Below are positions 58,979-59,832 of a DNA stretch of 59,832 nucleotides, piece by piece. Location: positions 1-59,832 of the forward strand of contig SCTY01000022.1 of assembly GCA_004297625.1 (NCBI GenBank), written 5' to 3'. The translations under genes were made by a program, and so were the position numbers. Each line of letters begins with the position of its first letter. The stretch's first letter is position 1. The notes beneath the pieces were generated by a model. That model did not search any database, was not told where the DNA came from, and saw only the letters and a list, made by a program, of their open reading frames with translations. This stretch comes from Betaproteobacteria bacterium. Lineage in GTDB: Bacteria > Pseudomonadota > Gammaproteobacteria > Burkholderiales > SG8-39.

Positions 58979-59832
58979 ATGAATGCCCCCGCGCTCCAGC
59001 TCGCGCGCCTGAAAGAGGGCCAGCCTTGGCCCCGCGGCGCGACATGGGACGGCAAAGGGGTCAACTTCGCGCTGTTCTCGGCCAATGCGACGAAGGTCGA
59101 GCTGTGTCTCTTTGACAACGACCGGGAAGTGGAGCGGATCGAGCTCCCGGAATACCGCGACGAGACCTGGCACGGCTATGTGTCCGACATCGGCCCGGGG
59201 CAGGTGTACGGCTATCGCGTGCAGGGCCCTTACGCGCCGGAGGAGGGGCAGCGCTTCAATCCTCACAAGCTGGTGCTGGATCCCTACGCGCGCGCCCATA
59301 TCGGCGAGCTGAAGTGGGATCCGGCGGTGTTCGGCTACCGCGTCGGCGACCCGCAAGCGGATCTTTCTTTCGACGAGCGCGACAGCGCGCCTTTCGTGCC
59401 CAAGTGCGTGGTCGTGGATCCGAACTTCGACTGGTGGCGCGAGGCGCGCTGGCACGCGGTGCCGTGGGACCGCACGATCGTCTACGAGACCCACGTGCGC
59501 GGCTACACCAAGCTGCACCCGAAGGTGCCCGAGCACGAGCGCGGCACGTTTTGCGGCCTGGCACACCCCGAGGTGGTCGAGTACATCCGCTCGCTCGGCG
59601 TCACCACCGTCGAGCTGTTGCCGGTGCACACCTTCATCAACGACAGCTTCCTGCTCGAGAGAGGCCTGACGAATTACTGGGGCTACAACTCGATCGGCTT
59701 CTTCGCGCCCGACCCGCGCTACGCCGCCAACCCGGCGAAGACGCTGCAGGAGTTCAAGGAAATGGTGGCCCGCTTCCACGACGCGGGCCTCGAAGTCGTG
59801 ATCGATGTCGTCTACAACCACACCGCGGAAGG
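58979..59832 (+). CDS. glgX: Glycogen debranching enzyme GlgX (5' part)
   Basis: The first 284 codons of a GH13 enzyme, running off the window. The N-terminal CBM48 region (GATWDGKGVNFALFSANATKVELCLFD) is followed by the catalytic barrel: YETHVRGYT, NYWGYNSIGFFAPD and DVVYNHT (conserved region I, with active-site residues still to come). It removes alpha-1,6 branches of glycogen. No ribosome site is strong; the ATG at 58979 fits the family start. Confidence 0.9.
   Translation, partial: MNAPALQLARLKEGQPWPRGATWDGKGVNFALFSANATKVELCLFDNDREVERIELPEYRDETWHGYVSDIGPGQVYGYRVQGPYAPEEGQRFNPHKLVLDPYARAHIGELKWDPAVFGYRVGDPQADLSFDERDSAPFVPKCVVVDPNFDWWREARWHAVPWDRTIVYETHVRGYTKLHPKVPEHERGTFCGLAHPEVVEYIRSLGVTTVELLPVHTFINDSFLLERGLTNYWGYNSIGFFAPDPRYAANPAKTLQEFKEMVARFHDAGLEVVIDVVYNHTAE

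Overview
The window looks like a chromosomal segment of a GC-rich (roughly two-thirds G+C) betaproteobacterium. This rests on gene content: tripartite tricarboxylate (Tct/Bug) transport, the bpt and aat transferases, a DUF1841 protein beside nth, a Slam-like outer-membrane protein, and many tightly overlapping genes with GTG or TTG starts. The exact taxon cannot be read from the sequence. Two ends are open: position 1 lies in an integron-like array and position 59832 lies inside glgX.

Region 1 (1-2740) is foreign in character. It reads as a gene-cassette array without a visible integrase. Fold-back sites with RYYYAAC and GTTRRRY ends separate a TIR/SEFIR-domain protein, a dienelactone-hydrolase-like lipoprotein and an antitoxin/ParE toxin pair. 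The array ends exactly where a host operon gene is cut to 27 codons.

Region 2 (2739-13118) encodes aromatic acyl-CoA and low-potential electron metabolism. It holds a benzoate/2-aminobenzoate-type CoA ligase, a tandem hotdog thioesterase, and a compact minus-strand operon: an NfnA-like flavoprotein, an NfnB/GltD-like oxidoreductase, KorA, KorB, a 649-residue PFOR-like protein with a ferredoxin tail, and an EthD protein. FNR-type boxes stand upstream of it.

Region 3 (13187-25981) contains a hybrid histidine kinase, a YbaK deacylase, a CRP-like regulator behind an FNR-type box, a K+ channel, and a molybdenum hydroxylase operon with an FNR-type box. In that operon the [2Fe-2S] and Mo subunits are fused, and two cupins follow. 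A CoxE-like VWA protein, a VOC protein, small unknown genes and a cold-shock protein complete the region.

Region 4 (26105-37574) has recQ behind a LexA-type box, a CMD-family protein, a GST, a MoxR ATPase, a Slam-like barrel with a FecR-domain partner, two c-type cytochromes, and an operon of SDR, cyclic amidohydrolase and M20 peptidase homologue.

Region 5 (37656-45676) is a housekeeping run on the minus strand: DUF1841, nth, a ferredoxin, an Ald-like dehydrogenase, pyrD, bpt, aat, a Rieske protein, amt, a Nudix hydrolase and a HAD dehalogenase.

Region 6 (45774-59832) carries an acyl-CoA ligase with an NDH-like flavoprotein, tctCBA, a FixL-like haem-PAS hybrid kinase, a cupin, tRNA-Arg(CCU), a methyltransferase, an APC permease, oxyR, an MFS transporter, a 41-residue membrane peptide and the start of glgX. 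Together the genes suggest a metabolically versatile organism that takes up and CoA-activates organic acids and adjusts to changing oxygen (FNR-type boxes, FixL-like sensor, OxyR).
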